59,771 nt of DNA from Paraburkholderia sp. C35. Its GTDB lineage: Bacteria > Pseudomonadota > Gammaproteobacteria > Burkholderiales > Burkholderiaceae. This document shows, in pieces, positions 35,656-43,355 of the stretch. The notes under the pieces were generated by a model. The model was not told the origin of the DNA, did no database searches, and saw only the letters and a program-made list of their open reading frames with translations. The translations under genes were made by a program, and so were the position numbers. Within the stretch, counting starts at the first letter, position 1. Every line of letters begins with the position of its first letter. The stretch covers positions 1 to 59,771 of the forward strand of contig NZ_QBUY01000050.1 of NCBI RefSeq assembly GCF_003121405.1. Direction: 5' to 3'.

Positions 35656-36543
35656 CTACTTGCTTTCGATCAGCTTGACGAGTGTATGCAGCAAGCGGTT
35701 CGATGGCGTGGCAATGCCGAGCGCCTCGCCACGGCGCACGATCAGCCCGTTCAGGTGATCGATCTCGCTGCGCTTGCCTCGCGACAGGTCTTGCGCGGTG
35801 GATGAAAATTGTCCGGGCATCGTCTCTGCGATCATCCGTACGGACTTGTCGACGTCGCCGGGAATGGTCACGCCATCGGCTTTCGCCACGGCCAGACATT
35901 CATCGACGATATCGCGCATGACAGTCGTCACTCCTTCGCCCTTCACGAGCTGGCCATAAGGCAATTGCGTGATCGCCGACAGCGCGTTGTACGCGCAATT
36001 GAGGATCAGCTTGGCCCAGAGCGCGCCACGCACGTTGTCGGAGATTTCGGTGGGCACGTTCGCTGCGATCAGCGCCTGCGCAACCTCGGCGCTCGCGCTG
36101 GACGGCTCGATCACCAGTTCGCCGCGTCCGTGATGACGCACATGTCCCGGCCCGGCCATCTCCGTCGCGACATAGACGACGGCAGCCGCGACCGGCTGTG
36201 GCAGCACCTTGCGCACTTCATCTGCGTTCTCGACGCCGTTCTGCAGCGACAGCACCAGCGTATCGGGCGCGAGAAAAGGCCTGATTTCCAGCGCCGCGCT
36301 TTGCGTATCCGTCGATTTCACGCAGAACAGCACCAGGTGCGCGCCCTGCACCGCGTTGGCTTCGGTACTCGCGGCAAGCGGAATGTACTCATCGAACGAT
36401 TGCGTTTCGAGGCGCAAGCCGCGCTGCCGGATCGCCTCGACGTGCTGCGATCGGCCGATCAATACCACCTCGTGTCCTGCGCGCGCCAGCATGCCGCCGT
36501 AGTAGCAGCCCACCGCGCCCGCGCCCATCACTGCGACTTTCAT
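35656..36543 (-). CDS. 2-dehydropantoate 2-reductase (ketopantoate reductase family)
   Basis: A 295-residue NADPH-dependent reductase. The Rossmann start is MKVAVMGAGAVGCYYGG, followed by VLIGR (NADP-binding), QNGVENADEV, the catalytic Lys region ALWAKLILNCAYNALSAIT, and the C-terminal TAQDLSRGKRSEIDHLNGLIVR. Family members make pantoate for coenzyme A (PanE); many paralogues exist in Burkholderia, so this may be a catabolic paralogue. The ATG at 36543 begins the Rossmann strand directly. It converges with the GST gene (34 bases between stops). Confidence 0.9.
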   Translation of the reverse strand: MKVAVMGAGAVGCYYGGMLARAGHEVVLIGRSQHVEAIRQRGLRLETQSFDEYIPLAASTEANAVQGAHLVLFCVKSTDTQSAALEIRPFLAPDTLVLSLQNGVENADEVRKVLPQPVAAAVVYVATEMAGPGHVRHHGRGELVIEPSSASAEVAQALIAANVPTEISDNVRGALWAKLILNCAYNALSAITQLPYGQLVKGEGVTTVMRDIVDECLAVAKADGVTIPGDVDKSVRMIAETMPGQFSSTAQDLSRGKRSEIDHLNGLIVRRGEALGIATPSNRLLHTLVKLIESK

Positions 36544-36621
36544 AGGCAACGCTCTTCTGTCTGGAGTTGAAGCGTCAAAACTTACCACACGCTGCGCGCG
36601 GGTGGATCGACGGCAGCCGCG

Positions 36622-37512
36622 TCACGCATGCGCTCGTACATCGAGCAGCGCAGTCGCGAAAGCTGCGGGCGCTTCCTGCGGCAAGTTATGGCCCGCGTTG
36701 TCGATCACGCGGTGCTCGTACGGCCCCGTGAAATGCGACGCATGATGCGCCGTCCCGCCGATGCCCATCACGCCGTCCGCGCTGCCATCCAGCGAAATCG
36801 CCGGCACGGTGATGGGCGGCTGCGCGGCGAGCTGCCGCTCCATCGCGTCGTAGCGCGGATCGCCCGCCACCAGTGCATAGCGGTGACGATACGAATGAAT
36901 TACGACATCGACGAAATCGGGGTGATCGAAGGAGGCTGCCGTTTGCGCGTAGCACGCGTCATCGAAATGCCATGTGGGCGACCAGAGCGTCCACAGCAGA
37001 CGGCACAGTGCGCGCCGATTTTCAGTCAACCCGGCCCGGCCGCGCTCGCCATGAAAATAGTATTGATACCAGTGGCGCAGTTCGTTTTCCGGGATCGCCG
37101 GCTTGCCCGACTCGGCGATGTTCTGGATGTTGTAGCCGTTGACCGTCACCAGCCCCTGCACGCGCTGCGGATACAGGACCGCGACAATGCACGCGGCCCG
37201 GCCGCCCCAGTCGTAACCGCCCAGCAGCGCGCGCGGGATCTGCAGCGCATCGAGCAGCGCGAGCAGATCGGCGGCGAGTGCGGCCTGCTGGCCGGAGCGC
37301 GGCGTATCGGCTGACAGGAAGCGCGTCGGCCCGTAGCCGCGCAAATACGGCACGATCACGCGCGCGCCTTGCGCAGCGAGTAGCGGCGCGACCTCGTCGT
37401 AGGCGTGGATGTCATAGGGAAAGCCGTGCAGCAACACCACCGGCCAGCCGTCGGGATGACCGGACTCTTCGTAGGCGATGTCCAGCAGTTCGGTGCTCGC
37501 GTGCTTCAGCAT
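36622..37512 (-). CDS. Alpha/beta hydrolase with aspartate nucleophile (epoxide hydrolase/dehalogenase type)
   Basis: A 296-residue alpha/beta hydrolase. The oxyanion motif is LLHGFPYD (28-34). The nucleophile elbow is GGYDWGG with Asp101 instead of Ser, as in epoxide hydrolases and haloacetate dehalogenases. The late His is in DNAGHNLPQEAP. It would open epoxides or release halide via an ester intermediate. The start at 37512 fits the family's N-terminus; the frame extends 46 codons further upstream through non-coding DNA. It is next to but not in an operon with the reductase. Confidence 0.85.
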   Translation of the reverse strand: MLKHASTELLDIAYEESGHPDGWPVVLLHGFPYDIHAYDEVAPLLAAQGARVIVPYLRGYGPTRFLSADTPRSGQQAALAADLLALLDALQIPRALLGGYDWGGRAACIVAVLYPQRVQGLVTVNGYNIQNIAESGKPAIPENELRHWYQYYFHGERGRAGLTENRRALCRLLWTLWSPTWHFDDACYAQTAASFDHPDFVDVVIHSYRHRYALVAGDPRYDAMERQLAAQPPITVPAISLDGSADGVMGIGGTAHHASHFTGPYEHRVIDNAGHNLPQEAPAAFATALLDVRAHA

Positions 37513-37798
37513 GACGGACGGCTCCTTGGTACAAGCGATTGCAGCGCGGCAAGCGCGCATATTTCGCTCAGGTTCGGGAAACATCGGGCATTCATGGTAG
37601 CGCCCTCCCGCCGATCGCGCAGGCTGTTGGGCACCCGCGACGCAAGCCATGCGAGGACGAAAGGAAAGTCGCTATACTGCAAACCAATGTCGCATTCGTG
37701 CCATGCCAGCCGTTCGGCCGCCCGCTACATTCAACCAGACAAAGCCCGCGCAACGCCGCTATCCGGGTGCCGCAAGAGACGAACCACACCGAGCACGA

Positions 37799-39157
37799 AT
37801 GAAACAGGCACACGATCCGGCGACCACGCCGTGCGGCGTATTTTCTGTGCACACTCCGCAACCGCTCGCCGATTTCGTCGACGGCGCTGCTTCGCTTAAT
37901 CCGTCCGTCAGCACCACCGCCGCGCCCGTTCCTGCGCCGCCACCGCCTTTCAGCAGCCTGCAGGCCACGGCCATCCTGCTGCTCGGTTACGCCATTCTCA
38001 TCACGGGCAACGGCCTGCTCGGCACGCTGATCTCGCTGCGGCTGATCCAGCAGCAGGCGCCTTCGATCGTGGTCGGCTTCGTGCAGTCGTCGTACTACAT
38101 CGGCTTCATGCTGGGCGCGCTGTACGGCGGCTCGCTGATCGGGCGCGTCGGTCATCACCGCGCCTTCGTCACGTTTGCAGCGGCGTCCGCGTGTTGCGCG
38201 CTCGGCTACGCGGTGTGGAACGCCGCCGCCGTGTGGGCCACGCTACGCTTCATCACAGGCTTTTGCCTCGTCGGCATCTTTACCGTGGTGGAAAGCTGGC
38301 TGCATCAAGTGGCGAGCAATGCCCAGCGCGGACGTGTGTTCTCGGCCTACCTGATCACCAACTATCTTGGCGTCGGCACCGGCCAGTTTCTGATCGGCCT
38401 CGCCGACCCGGCCAGCTTCGAACTGTTCAGCGTCGTCGCCGCGCTGTTCAGTGCGTCGCTGATTCCCGTCGCACTGGCGGGCACGGCGCCCGGCCCCGCC
38501 GTCGCGCACAGTGCCCACGACACGCACGCGGGCGCGTCAGGCAGTTCGCGGCTGGCACGCGGGCTGTCGGGCTTGCAGACCATCTACCGATGGGCGCCGC
38601 TCGGCGTTGCCGCCTGCCTCGCGGCGGGCCTGCTCAACAGCGCGTTCTACACGATGCAGCCCGTGTTCATGCGGCGCTTCGGCTATTCGGTGCCGGACGT
38701 GTCGCACTTCATGGGCTTCGCGCTGCTCGCGGCGCTGGTGCCGCAATGGCCCGTCGCGCGGCTCGCCGATCTGTTCGACCGCCGCAAGGTACTGCTGTGC
38801 CTCGCCGCCATCGCCGGGTCGCTGAGTGTGGTGCTTTTCATGCTGCGCGATGGCGCGCTGATCGAAGCACTCGGCTACGTGTATGTGGCCGTCGCGTTCT
38901 CGATGTATGGCGTCGTCACGTCCTACGTGAACGACTGCATTCCCGCCGACGAACGGATCGCCGTGAGCGCCGGACTGCTGCTGATCTTCTCGCTCGGTGC
39001 GAGCGGCGGCCCGACGCTGGCCTCCGCGATGATGGCGTTCGCCGGGCCTGCCGGGTTATATCTGTTCACGGCTCTCGTGATGGGCGTGCTTGCCGTGCTG
39101 ACGTTGCGCAGCTTGCGCATGAAGGCGCCAGCGCCGCGCGTTGCCGACGCACGCTGA
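37799..39157 (+). CDS. MFS transporter
   Basis: A 452-residue inner-membrane transporter with 12 predicted helices, of the major facilitator superfamily (YcaD/DHA-like). Segments include ILITGNGLLGTLISLRL, the motif-A-like YGGSLIGRVGHHRAF between helices 2 and 3, and a second-half equivalent ARLADLFDRRKVLL. A long Pro/Ala/Thr-rich N-terminal extension (about 50 residues) precedes the first helix. The true start could be later. Substrate is unknown. It converges on the glycosyltransferase gene. Confidence 0.87.
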   Translation: MKQAHDPATTPCGVFSVHTPQPLADFVDGAASLNPSVSTTAAPVPAPPPPFSSLQATAILLLGYAILITGNGLLGTLISLRLIQQQAPSIVVGFVQSSYYIGFMLGALYGGSLIGRVGHHRAFVTFAAASACCALGYAVWNAAAVWATLRFITGFCLVGIFTVVESWLHQVASNAQRGRVFSAYLITNYLGVGTGQFLIGLADPASFELFSVVAALFSASLIPVALAGTAPGPAVAHSAHDTHAGASGSSRLARGLSGLQTIYRWAPLGVAACLAAGLLNSAFYTMQPVFMRRFGYSVPDVSHFMGFALLAALVPQWPVARLADLFDRRKVLLCLAAIAGSLSVVLFMLRDGALIEALGYVYVAVAFSMYGVVTSYVNDCIPADERIAVSAGLLLIFSLGASGGPTLASAMMAFAGPAGLYLFTALVMGVLAVLTLRSLRMKAPAPRVADAR

Positions 39158-39183
39158 GTCTGCGCCTGGCATGACGCGGCGCG

Positions 39184-40257
39184 CTACGGCCGCGCCGCGC
39201 CCACCTGATCCGCGAGTTCGAGCAGGTCTGACACATGACGCGCGATGGCGGGATCGTAAAGCACGGCCTCGCTCGCCACCTCATGCGGCGACGGCGGCAT
39301 GTCCCGCGCGCCGCGCACGGCGTGCGCGAGCACACGGCGCAGGCTCTCGACATCGTTCGGCGCGAACGCGAGCTTCGCATGCGGCGCGATCACATCGTGG
39401 CAGCCGATGTTCGGCGAGAGAATCACCGGCGTGCCGCACATTGCCGATTCCACGCCGACCAGACCGAACGGCTCGTAACTCGACGCGAGTATCGTGTAGT
39501 CCGCCGCGCGGTAGCCGTCTTCGATCGCATTCACATAGCCGATGTAGCGCAGCCGCTTCGACGTGCGCTCGGGCGGACGCCCCGCCACCGCAACCACGAT
39601 AGGAAGATCGAGATCGCGCAACGCGGCTTCGATCAGCGGCAATCCCTTGCGCTCGTGACTGCTCGACGGAAACAGCAGCACGACTTCGTCATCGGCGAAA
39701 CCGAAACGTTTGCGCAACGCGCGCCGCTCATCATCGGCGACGGGCGAGAAACGGCCATTGTCGACGGGCGGATACAGCACGCGGATCTTCGCATCGTCGA
39801 CACCGTAGAGGCAGCGCAACTCCTCGCGCATTTGCGGCGAATGCGCGACCACGAAGCGCGCGCGACGGTACTGGCGGCGCTCCAGCGCAATCTGACGACG
39901 GTCGAAGAACGACGGCTTGCGCCCCGTCGCGCTGAGAAAGCCCAGATGCGTGCCGCCGCAAATGGCAATTTCCGAGGCCTCGACGCGATTGCAGCCGCTC
40001 AGCACATCCACTTTCGCATCGCGCCGCAGTGCGCTCAGGCGCCGCGAAAACCATTCGTCCCGCCATTTGCCCGGCAAAAACGACACGTTGATCAGGTGCG
40101 GTGCGACGAGGCGGCTTTCAGGCAGCTTCGGATCGAACGCGCGGCCGAACACAGCCAGCTTGATGCCGGCTGCGACGAGTCCCCGCGTCACTTCGATCGC
40201 ATAGCGTTCGAGTCCGCCGCTGTACTTCAGTGCATTGCACGACAATCCGATTTTCAT
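39184..40257 (-). CDS. Glycosyltransferase family 4 protein
   Basis: A 357-residue GT-B fold glycosyltransferase. The N-terminal MKIGLSCNALKYSGGLERYAIEVTRGL is typical, followed by VVAHSPQMREEL, VLYPPVDNGRFSP, LLFPSSSHERKGLPLIEAAL and the C-terminal EPFGLVGVESAMCGTPVILSPNIGCHDVI, the EX7E-like family 4 signature. It transfers a sugar from a nucleotide sugar to a surface glycan. The start at 40257 directly opens the Rossmann strand. Neighbouring heptosyltransferase-like genes suggest LPS core or O-antigen synthesis. Confidence 0.92.
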   Translation of the reverse strand: MKIGLSCNALKYSGGLERYAIEVTRGLVAAGIKLAVFGRAFDPKLPESRLVAPHLINVSFLPGKWRDEWFSRRLSALRRDAKVDVLSGCNRVEASEIAICGGTHLGFLSATGRKPSFFDRRQIALERRQYRRARFVVAHSPQMREELRCLYGVDDAKIRVLYPPVDNGRFSPVADDERRALRKRFGFADDEVVLLFPSSSHERKGLPLIEAALRDLDLPIVVAVAGRPPERTSKRLRYIGYVNAIEDGYRAADYTILASSYEPFGLVGVESAMCGTPVILSPNIGCHDVIAPHAKLAFAPNDVESLRRVLAHAVRGARDMPPSPHEVASEAVLYDPAIARHVSDLLELADQVGAARP

Positions 40258-40329
40258 GCTTTTTATTCGATCACCAAACGGCACTGGCAAGTCATCGCGC
40301 TTTCGATGTCAGGACACATCACGCGTTCT

Positions 40330-41223
40330 TTAGCCCTGCTCCGCCAATTGCCTGAACTCGGCGACAACGCGTCGACACGTCAGCGCCTCACGCCAGAACC
40401 TTTCCTTCAACCGCGCAGTCGGAACCCACTGCCACGGCAACACGACCCGTACCGTGCCCCACGCCGGTCGCCAGCGTTCAGCCGATGCGCGGCGGCGAAA
40501 CAGGCTGATGGTGGGAATCGACAGATTCGACGCCAGATGACCGATGCCCGAATCGTTGCCGATGAACCAGCCAGATTCATAGATCCAGCAAGCAAGCGCA
40601 TGCAGATCGTCGAATGCGGGCGCGGCGATGCCGTGTTGATCGAGATCGCGCCAGCGCTCACGCTCACCCGGCGCGATCACGAAGCACACTTCGTAGCCCA
40701 GCGCCTGCAGACGCTTTGCCAGCGTGATGAAACGCGCACGCGGCCAGCGCTTGTCGTCGGTGCTCGCCTCCGGATGAATCACGACGCGATGCCGGTGCAG
40801 CCGATGCTTCAGATTCGCAGGCGCAGTGATGCCGTTGCTGATCGTCTCCGCTGCGACACCAAAGCGCGTGCGGCAGAACTGCGCAAAGCGCTCGGCCATG
40901 CAGCCGGATGCGTCGCTGTACTCGACGTCGTGCAGATCGATCACCTGTCTGTGTGCACCTGAGAGATTCGCAAACGGCTGATGCCGATGCATCTGCAACA
41001 CGGCGTCGAACGCTTCGAAGCGAGACTCGCAATCCGTCTCGCGCGGCAGCGGATAAATCGGCACGTGTGGAAACCAGTGCCGCAGCGCGAAGATCGGCGT
41101 GCCGAACACGCATACCTCGATACCGCTCGCGCGCAGGTTTCGCACGATCACCATCGAAATCAGCGAGTCGCCGATGGCATTCGACATCACGAATGCGACG
41201 CGCCTGATCGACGCGACGCGCAC
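40330..41223 (-). CDS. Glycosyltransferase family 9 (heptosyltransferase-like), copy A
   Basis: A 297-residue GT9 protein related to ADP-heptose:LPS heptosyltransferases. The N-terminal FVMSNAIGDSLISMVIVRNLR, VVIHPEASTDDKRWP and the highly conserved GNDSGIGHLASNLSIPTISLF motif are seen. The GTG at 41223 is the chosen start, 25 bases after the upstream paralogue's stop; the in-frame ATG at 41187 begins inside the first strand and is less likely. It pairs with copy B upstream as tandem paralogues. It probably adds heptose or a related sugar to the LPS core. Confidence 0.88.
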   Translation of the reverse strand: MRVASIRRVAFVMSNAIGDSLISMVIVRNLRASGIEVCVFGTPIFALRHWFPHVPIYPLPRETDCESRFEAFDAVLQMHRHQPFANLSGAHRQVIDLHDVEYSDASGCMAERFAQFCRTRFGVAAETISNGITAPANLKHRLHRHRVVIHPEASTDDKRWPRARFITLAKRLQALGYEVCFVIAPGERERWRDLDQHGIAAPAFDDLHALACWIYESGWFIGNDSGIGHLASNLSIPTISLFRRRASAERWRPAWGTVRVVLPWQWVPTARLKERFWREALTCRRVVAEFRQLAEQG

Positions 41224-41248
41224 GCTTTCCGGCAAGGTCGCGTCCACG

Positions 41249-42151
41249 TCAGGCCGCCTCGCGCTGAAGTTGCTCGAATGCACGCAACACCTGGCGCACC
41301 GAGAGCGCGTACTTCCAGCAGCGCTCCTTGAGGCGGCCCGTCGGCAGCCACGTGCCGCCGACCAGCACCTTGCCCACGCCCCAGCCCGGACGCCACGTGC
41401 GTGCGATGCCGTTGCGCATGAACAGCGACAACGTGGGAATCCGCAGACACGACGCCAGATGGCCGATGCCCGAATCGTTGCCGATAAACCAGCCGCTTTC
41501 GACCAGAAACGCAGCGACGTTATCGAGCGTGCCGAGACGCGGCAGGCCAATGCCATGCTTTTGCACATGCTCCCAGCCGGCGCGTTCTTCGTCCGTGACG
41601 ATGAAATGCGGATCGAAGCCCTTTGCTTTCAGCGCCAGCGCGAGGCGCACAAAACGCGCGGCGAGCCAGCGCTTGTCCGGTGTGCTCGCACCTGGATGGA
41701 TCGCCACGCGCATACGATGCCGGCGATGAATCAACCCTGCGGGCGCAGTCAGGCCATTCGCCGTTTCAGCATGAGAGAGCTGCAGCGACTCGCGACAGAA
41801 TTGTGCAAGACGTCCCGCCAGCGCTTGCGTCGAACGTACACGACATAGATGCTCGAGCACCATCGCATGGGGATGGCGCTGCGCAACGTTCATGACAGGG
41901 CGATTGGCGTGAAGCTGGATGACGGTATCGAATGCACGCAATTGCGCATCCGTTTCGTCTTCGCAGGGTGCGGGACGAATGTCGATGCCTGGAAACCATT
42001 CGCGCAGTGCCCGCATCTGCTCGCTGAACACCGTGACAGTCCTGCCGCTCAAATGCAGATTGCGCGCGACGGTCATCAGCAGCAGCGAGTCTCCTAACGC
42101 CGGCGACGTGATCACCGCTACGTTCAAAGCCGACTCCTGGGCGTGCTGCAT
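41249..42151 (-). CDS. Glycosyltransferase family 9 (heptosyltransferase-like), copy B
   Basis: A 300-residue GT9 protein, paralogous to the neighbour at 40330-41223. Parallel motifs are VITSPALGDSLLLMTVARNLH, VAIHPGASTPDKRWL, GNDSGIGHLASCLRIPTLSLF, RPGWG and a C-terminal LPTGRLKERCWKYAL that matches VPTARLKERFWREAL in copy A. Tandem duplication is evident, and the two probably act in sequence on the same glycan or on alternative acceptors. Likely cotranscribed with copy A (25-base gap). Confidence 0.9.
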   Translation of the reverse strand: MQHAQESALNVAVITSPALGDSLLLMTVARNLHLSGRTVTVFSEQMRALREWFPGIDIRPAPCEDETDAQLRAFDTVIQLHANRPVMNVAQRHPHAMVLEHLCRVRSTQALAGRLAQFCRESLQLSHAETANGLTAPAGLIHRRHRMRVAIHPGASTPDKRWLAARFVRLALALKAKGFDPHFIVTDEERAGWEHVQKHGIGLPRLGTLDNVAAFLVESGWFIGNDSGIGHLASCLRIPTLSLFMRNGIARTWRPGWGVGKVLVGGTWLPTGRLKERCWKYALSVRQVLRAFEQLQREAA

Positions 42152-42392
42152 GTCTGTTGCTCTCGCTGAATGACGTGAATCTGGCGTCGCGCACCGACTT
42201 ATGCGATCGCAGCGCGATTATAGGTTTGGGCTTGTCACGCAGGATTTGCGTAATCTTTCCGACTATTACGCGGGAAGCAGTGCGTGTCCCGACGATACCG
42301 GCAGCGCGTGATCGGCGCGCTCGCGCCACACGAATGCCTTACGCAATAAAGAATCCGAAAGCCTGTGCGGTCCATCGGCGCGTCGTGCACGT

Positions 42393-43247
42393 TTATCCCG
42401 CACGTTTCGCAGCGCCGTTGTAGTAACTCAAATCGGTCTCCGTCAAAAGACGCTTCATGTGCGGCCCATGCGTGCGCAGACACGCGGCTTGCAACCATTC
42501 CTTCTTGCCCTGCAACCGGTCGAAAGGATCGCGGTGCGGCGCATCGGCGGCACTTGGCCAGTGATGGCATACGAGGCTCAACGGCTCGCACACATCCCTG
42601 AAATTCGGATGCACGGGTTCGCGCTCGTTCATGCCGAGTACAGCCCGGCGTCCGACGCGGCGAACCACGCCTTCGTACAGCAGTTTCTCGAGGATGTCGC
42701 CGTCAGAAGGTCGCAACGAGCGTATCACGTCGATCATCACGGGCGAGCACTTCGCAATGAAGAACTGCGTCGATAGCGAGTGCCCGTCGCGTATGCCGTA
42801 GCGCAATCCGCAACGCCTCAACCACGGCGCGAGGCGCGCCCGTATTCGCTTGCGCGGGTCATGCGAGCGCGCCCACTCGGGTATGCGATCGGCGCTCCAC
42901 GATGACGCCGCAATGAGCGCATGCGGCGACTTCTCGAGCCTTTCCAGATATCGCACGATGACGTTCTGGTCAAAAATCCACGTATCGGCTTCGAGGTGAA
43001 CGACGTAATCCGCGTTGAGTTGCGAGACGGCTGCTTCAATCGATGCGGCGAGCAGATCGTGCGCGCCACGCGTAAGTGGCTTCGGCTCGCGCCTCACCAG
43101 AATGTCCTCGATGTAACGTGCATAGCCGGAATCCGCGCACGCATGCACGACTGGCCACTTGCGTGGCCAGTTCAGCTTGATGATCTCCATCGAAATACGC
43201 GCGCAATCGGTGCGATTGAACGAGGTCAGGCAAACGACAACTTGCAT
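42393..43247 (-). CDS. Probable GT-A fold glycosyltransferase
   Basis: A 284-residue protein without strong family identity. The opening MQVVVCLTSFNRTDCARISMEIIKLNWP resembles the first beta strand of GT-A enzymes, and DYVVHLEADTWIF could be a DxD-like metal site. Later segments (STQFFIAKC, DGDILEKLLYEG) are consistent with glycosyltransferase family 2-like proteins. It carries no signal peptide or membrane helix. The context (three other glycosyltransferases upstream and downstream) supports a role in surface glycan assembly. The assignment is moderate. Confidence 0.65.
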   Translation of the reverse strand: MQVVVCLTSFNRTDCARISMEIIKLNWPRKWPVVHACADSGYARYIEDILVRREPKPLTRGAHDLLAASIEAAVSQLNADYVVHLEADTWIFDQNVIVRYLERLEKSPHALIAASSWSADRIPEWARSHDPRKRIRARLAPWLRRCGLRYGIRDGHSLSTQFFIAKCSPVMIDVIRSLRPSDGDILEKLLYEGVVRRVGRRAVLGMNEREPVHPNFRDVCEPLSLVCHHWPSAADAPHRDPFDRLQGKKEWLQAACLRTHGPHMKRLLTETDLSYYNGAAKRAG

Positions 43248-43355
43248 GATGGGATGACGTCTTCACGAAGCGTCACATACTGCATCAAATTCAGGTCGCA
43301 TTTCGGGTTTGCGGTTTGGCTGTGTCTTACACGATATTTCCTGGCTCACGCTCCG

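Noticed and set aside
39176..39198. Terminator between the MFS and GT4 genes
   Set aside because: GCGGCGCG/CGCGCCGC is an 8-bp stem but it overlaps the end of the GT4 coding region and has no T tract, so it was not listed.
39235..40962. 575-codon plus-strand frame over the glycosyltransferase genes
   Set aside because: Antisense shadow of GT4 and GT9 genes with no domain or start signal.
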